Source: Mucilaginibacter sp. MD40 (GTDB lineage Bacteria; Bacteroidota; Bacteroidia; Sphingobacteriales; Sphingobacteriaceae). From it: a stretch of 64,000 bases of DNA. The notes beneath the pieces are model-generated. The model was not told where the DNA came from. It saw only the letters and a program-made list of their open reading frames with translations, and did no database searches. The translations under genes were made by a program, and so were the position numbers. The stretch is from contig NZ_NRSW01000001.1 in assembly GCF_002288635.1 (NCBI RefSeq), forward strand, positions 567,190 to 631,189, read 5' to 3'. Within the stretch, counting starts at the first letter, position 1. The number at the start of each line of letters is the position of its first letter. Shown here piece after piece: positions 60,911 to 64,000 of this stretch.

Positions 60911-60940
60911 AGTTCGCAGTTTTGAGTTTGCAGTAAGCAG
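60911..60940. repeat. Single word-type arm after the DUF3127 gene
   Basis: AGTTCGCAGTTTTGAGTTTG and CAGTAAGCAG repeat the word GCAGTT / TTGCAGT. Similar texture to the inverted arms elsewhere, but no inverted partner was found nearby; it may be a half-element. Confidence 0.5.
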
Positions 60941-60953
60941 ACCAACGAAATAA

Positions 60954-60984
60954 AAGAAGCCCTTCTGATTCAGAAGGGCTTCTT
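60954..60984 (+). terminator. Terminator of the DUF3127 gene
   Basis: Perfect 14-bp stem AAGAAGCCCTTCTG / CAGAAGGGCTTCTT with an ATT loop, then TGTTT, 46 bases past the stop. Confidence 0.9.
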
Positions 60985-61020
60985 TGTTTATGCAGTATAA
61001 TCAATCTAAAAGATGTATGC

Positions 61021-61380
61021 TGGCTTAATTCAACATTTTGGCTGAAGCCATTGGAGTTTGTTTGTTTACCGTTGACTGAAGTCAACGGCAATGATATCGC
61101 TTATCTTTTTCGCTAAGGTTTGGCTAACAATGCATGCGTTTACCGTTGACTGAAGTCAACAGTAATGATATAGCTTAGCTTTTCGCTAAGATTTGGCTAA
61201 CAATGCATGCATTCATTGCCGTCGGCTTCAGCCAACGGTATATATGTTTAGCTGATGCATATTTACTTTTCTTACCGTTGACTGAAGTCAACGGCAATGA
61301 TATATTTAGCTTTTCGCCAGGGTGTAGTTAACCGAATATTTTCCAAATCATTGCCGTCGGCTTCTGCCAACGAATTATAA
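61021..61380. repeat. REP-like palindrome cluster upstream of the T9SS cargo gene
   Basis: Five palindromes in both orientations: CCGTTGACTGAAGTCAACGG at 61069-61088, 61143-61162 (one arm changed) and 61275-61294, and the inverted form CCGTCGGCTTCAGCCAACGG at 61219-61238 and a shorter one near 61354-61372. Each is flanked on its 3' side (element sense) by CAATGA or TAATGA. Shared spacers such as TTTGGCTAACAATGCATGC occur twice. No gene is present. Confidence 0.88.
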
Positions 61381-61381
61381 G

Positions 61382-62209
61382 CTATTCTTTAACTATCTTC
61401 TTCAAACTCACTTTGCTGCCTTGCTTTACCTGCAGGTAATACAACCCATTTACCGGCAAAGCGAATTTCCGGCTGTACGCTAAAGCAGCAGTTTTATCCG
61501 CCCAAATAATACTACCGGCATGTCCGTAAAAGGTAATTTCCTTTTGCCCTGCCGATAGAAAGTTTAAATTCAACAAAGTTTTCCCTGTAGTGAATTCGTA
61601 CCCCATGTTAAGATCGGTAAGGAGGTCCGCGGCTTTGCTTACGCCCGATATAGCCACCAATTTTTCAGCTGATGCGTTGGTAACAGTATAGTGTATATCA
61701 GTAACGATGCCGTCATTATCGGTATTGGTAAAATTGAAATTCTGACTGTTAGCTGTGAGTTTAATTAAATGGTTAGGCCTGTTTCCGGGCAGTGGAACCA
61801 TATCCATCTGCGGCAGGTCAGTATCTAAGTGATAAGTAAAGGCACTGTCGGCTCTTAGTCGTTTTATACTTACACGTTTTTCGGCTGCGGGCGCATCTTC
61901 GTTAGTACGTACAATATTCCGCTCAATAACAATGGTTTTCTGGTTATTATTCTGCTTAAGCATCATACCTGTATTGGCACCTGGTGTTGGCGGAGGTACA
62001 GGCGCATCCTTAATGGCAGCCAGTACATCGGCACGTTCTGCCGTGCTTAACACGCTTATAGCCTTACCATTTACCATGGTATCACCATTCATGATCCTGA
62101 TATCAATACTTTTACGGGTCTGTGCCAGCACAAATGGCGGCAATGCCATGATCAGTATTAAACTGATGGAAAAAATAAACTCGAAGCCGTATTGTATTGG
62201 TCTTTTCAT
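61382..62209 (-). CDS. Secreted protein with a T9SS type-A-like C-terminal sorting domain
   Basis: A 275-residue exported protein with signal peptide MKRPIQYGFEFIFSISLILIMALPPFVLAQ. The C-terminal 80 residues (FTTGKTLLNLNFLSAGQKEITFYG... then LPVNGLYYLQVKQGSKVSLKKIVKE) have the beta-sandwich and terminal GLYYLxV...KKIV pattern of sorting domains recognised by the type IX secretion machine. The middle is low in recognisable motifs. It presumably ends up on the cell surface or outside. A TACCTTTG element (62231-62238, minus strand) lies upstream. Confidence 0.75.
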   Translation of the reverse strand: MKRPIQYGFEFIFSISLILIMALPPFVLAQTRKSIDIRIMNGDTMVNGKAISVLSTAERADVLAAIKDAPVPPPTPGANTGMMLKQNNNQKTIVIERNIVRTNEDAPAAEKRVSIKRLRADSAFTYHLDTDLPQMDMVPLPGNRPNHLIKLTANSQNFNFTNTDNDGIVTDIHYTVTNASAEKLVAISGVSKAADLLTDLNMGYEFTTGKTLLNLNFLSAGQKEITFYGHAGSIIWADKTAALAYSRKFALPVNGLYYLQVKQGSKVSLKKIVKE

Positions 62210-62324
62210 TGTGTTTACGGGTTAGCATGACAAAGGTATAAAACCATTATCAACCAATATCTTAAATCCTCGGTAAACATTTGTTAAAATTTGTTAAAAG
62301 CATTTTTAACACTCCAAAATCAGA

Positions 62325-62332
62325 TAATTTTG
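62325..62332 (+). promoter_or_regulatory. -7 element close to the histidine kinase start
   Basis: TAATTTTG matches TAnnTTTG and ends 7 bases before the ATG at 62340, so the transcript may begin at or next to the start codon. Confidence 0.4.
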
Positions 62333-62339
62333 TTACTGC

Positions 62340-64000
62340 ATGAAAAAGAAAAGTATAGCACTGATTATTGGCTTGATGGGCTTTGCCCTGCTTGGGGTAG
62401 TGGCCATGCAGTTGTACTTTCTGCGCCAATCGTACCAGATGCAAACAGAGATGTTCAACCAATCGGTTAACGAAGCGCTCAACAGTGTGGTAACCAAAGT
62501 TTCCAAGCAGGATGCCATCAACTTTATTAATGCTAAAACCCAGCGCTCGTTTGCCTTCAATAATATGGATAAGCGTAACGAGATCAGCATCAACGGTAAA
62601 AAAATATCCCCCCAGGATTCGCTCATCGCTAAAACAACCAGTAAGCGCCAGCGTAAACTGGCCATGCTGCGCGATAGCCTGCGCCGTATGATACTGCACA
62701 AGAAGCAGGACGACGAAATTAACGCGCTGATGCAGCAGGGATCAGTAAACCTGCGTATACGTATTGAAGAATATACCGATGAATTTGGCGACGTGCATGG
62801 CCGCTTTATACCCGAAATTGTTAAAGGCCCTAAGCCGGTAAAACGCAAGTTGCATAAGTACGATACCTTATATGCTACCTACATCGACCCTCAGTTTGGC
62901 AAACAACTTATTGCTGCACCACAGCTTAATCCGCTTTGGGTACGCGAGCAGCAACGCCTGCAAAAGGAACGACAGTTAGCACAGATCAAGAAGATACTCG
63001 CGGCCGATTCTATTGCCAACTCTCCAAATGCCAAGCAATCATCAAACGTAATTGAGAACATTGCCGAGGAGTATCGCAAGTCTGACGAACCCCTGTACAA
63101 ACGCCTTAACATTTTTTGGATCGATTCGTTGCTTCGGTTTGAGCTGCATAACCGTGGTATATTCCTGCCTTTTAGCTACGAAGTGGCTATGGCCAATAAG
63201 GATTCGCTCCTGTTTTCTAAAGCGATGGACATGAGTGGCGAAAAACCCAAATTTGTGCCGGCCAATACTTACCAGAAAACTATTTTTAATAACGAATTAC
63301 TTACCGACCCGGGGAAAATAAGGGTATACTTTCCGCAGAAAGAATCATTCATCCTCGGCAACATGACGGCCACCATGGGCACTACCGCCGCGTTGTTGTT
63401 TGTGCTGATCTTTTGCTTTGGCTACACCATATTTTCCATCATTAAGCAGAAAAAGGTATCGGAGATGAAGATCGACTTCATCAATAACATGACCCACGAG
63501 TTCAAGACTCCTGTATCAACCATCATGATCGCGAGTGAGGCTTTGAAAGATGAAGAAATAGCAGAGGATAAGAATAGGGTAGCCCGCCTGGCTAACGTGA
63601 TTTACGAGGAAAATGCCCGCCTGGGCAGTCACATAGAGCGGGTACTGAACATTGCCCGTATCGAGAAAAATGATTTCAAACTGGATAAGAAACCGTTAGA
63701 CGTAAACGAGCTGATCTCCGTTGTACTGGATAGTATGGCGCTTAAGCTGCAAAAGTGCAACGCGGTTACTAACCTGCACCTTGACGCCCAGAACCCTATG
63801 ATACTGGCTGATGAGCTTCACTTTAGCAATGTTTTATACAACCTGATAGATAACGCGGTGAAATACAGCAAAGACGTGCCCGAGATCACCATCACCACAT
63901 TCAACAAGAATAACGAACTGGTAATTAAAGTTGCCGACAAAGGCATAGGGATGAGCCGCGACCAGCAATCAAAGATATTTGAACAATTTTACCGTATACC
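62340..64000 (+). CDS. Sensor histidine kinase, truncated at the window end
   Basis: At least 553 residues from ATG 62340 (MKKKSIALIIGLMGFALLG). First membrane helix about 5-25, then a roughly 310-residue extracytoplasmic domain with many charged helices, a second helix (TMGTTAALLFVLIFCFGYTIF), HisKA with FINNMTHEFKTPVSTIMIAS (phospho-His), N-box LYNLIDNAVKYS and the G1 box ADKGIGM. The rest of the ATPase domain lies beyond the edge. In related genomes such kinases are usually followed by a response regulator, which cannot be checked here. Confidence 0.93.
   Translation, partial: MKKKSIALIIGLMGFALLGVVAMQLYFLRQSYQMQTEMFNQSVNEALNSVVTKVSKQDAINFINAKTQRSFAFNNMDKRNEISINGKKISPQDSLIAKTTSKRQRKLAMLRDSLRRMILHKKQDDEINALMQQGSVNLRIRIEEYTDEFGDVHGRFIPEIVKGPKPVKRKLHKYDTLYATYIDPQFGKQLIAAPQLNPLWVREQQRLQKERQLAQIKKILAADSIANSPNAKQSSNVIENIAEEYRKSDEPLYKRLNIFWIDSLLRFELHNRGIFLPFSYEVAMANKDSLLFSKAMDMSGEKPKFVPANTYQKTIFNNELLTDPGKIRVYFPQKESFILGNMTATMGTTAALLFVLIFCFGYTIFSIIKQKKVSEMKIDFINNMTHEFKTPVSTIMIASEALKDEEIAEDKNRVARLANVIYEENARLGSHIERVLNIARIEKNDFKLDKKPLDVNELISVVLDSMALKLQKCNAVTNLHLDAQNPMILADELHFSNVLYNLIDNAVKYSKDVPEITITTFNKNNELVIKVADKGIGMSRDQQSKIFEQFYRI

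Noticed and set aside
62333..62848. 171-codon open frame on the minus strand
   Set aside because: Lies antisense over the clear histidine kinase coding sequence and has Ser/Arg-rich shadow composition with no family resemblance.

Overview
The window looks like a chromosomal segment of a Sphingobacteriaceae-type member of the Bacteroidota, closest in feel to Mucilaginibacter or Pedobacter. The grounds are TAnnTTTG-type -7 promoter elements, weak or absent Shine-Dalgarno sequences before most genes, a C-terminal sorting domain of the type IX secretion kind, the block secG - acidic TPR protein - lptE - sigma-54 activator - miaB, DUF3127 and DUF4197 proteins, and GreA-like and four-helix-bundle proteins typical of the phylum. 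No rRNA, tRNA, prophage, CRISPR array or transposase gene was found. Assignment is from recognition of protein sequence only; no search was run.

Layout. 1-8.8 kb (minus strand): end of an MscS-type channel, groES-groEL, then secG, an acidic TPR protein, lptE, a receiver-less sigma-54 activator and miaB, with a small four-helix-bundle gene wedged between the activator and miaB inside inverted 'CAAGAATCAAGAA' arms. 8.9-17 kb: AsmA-like protein, ComF, a large hybrid histidine kinase, glyA, scpA. 17-22.7 kb: dxs, a 750-bp array of terminator and REP-like palindromes, an M28 peptidase, a small beta-barrel protein, a VOC protein. 22.7-30.9 kb: an exopolysaccharide cluster made of a sensor kinase, a BcsB-like periplasmic protein, a glycosyltransferase-2 with a degenerate MshEN domain, a GT-C-like membrane protein and a divergent secreted GH5 glucanase. 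30.9-34.1 kb: acyl-ACP desaturase, aldo/keto reductase, a RelE/ParE-type toxin-antitoxin pair. 34.2-42 kb: rplM-rpsI-rpsB-tsf, nagA, pyrH, an ABC exporter, a lipoprotein and frr. 42-45.4 kb: RRM protein, GreA-like factor, small membrane protein, CapA-like and NlpC/P60 proteins. 45.8-49.8 kb: pdhA and the E2 gene (no E1-beta or E3 gene beside them), an XRE regulator and an HD-domain protein. 49.8-55.3 kb: OprB-like porin, YceI protein, histidine kinase, DUF47 protein and Pit phosphate transporter, DUF4197 lipoprotein. 55.3-64 kb: ECF sigma factor with a composite membrane partner, MtfA-like peptidase, RNA methyltransferase, DUF3127 protein with an SSB-like acidic tail, a second REP-like locus, a T9SS-type secreted protein and the start of another histidine kinase.

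The most unusual theme lies between the genes. At least four places (2.36-2.44, 6.9-7.35, 16.0-16.2 and 35.96-36.09 kb), and possibly two more, carry arms built from a short, locally repeated 'word' and its reverse complement. The word differs from place to place but the layout is the same. In one case the arms enclose the four-helix-bundle gene. Separately, a REP-like palindrome family with compensatory stem changes occurs at 19.1-19.8 and 61.0-61.4 kb.
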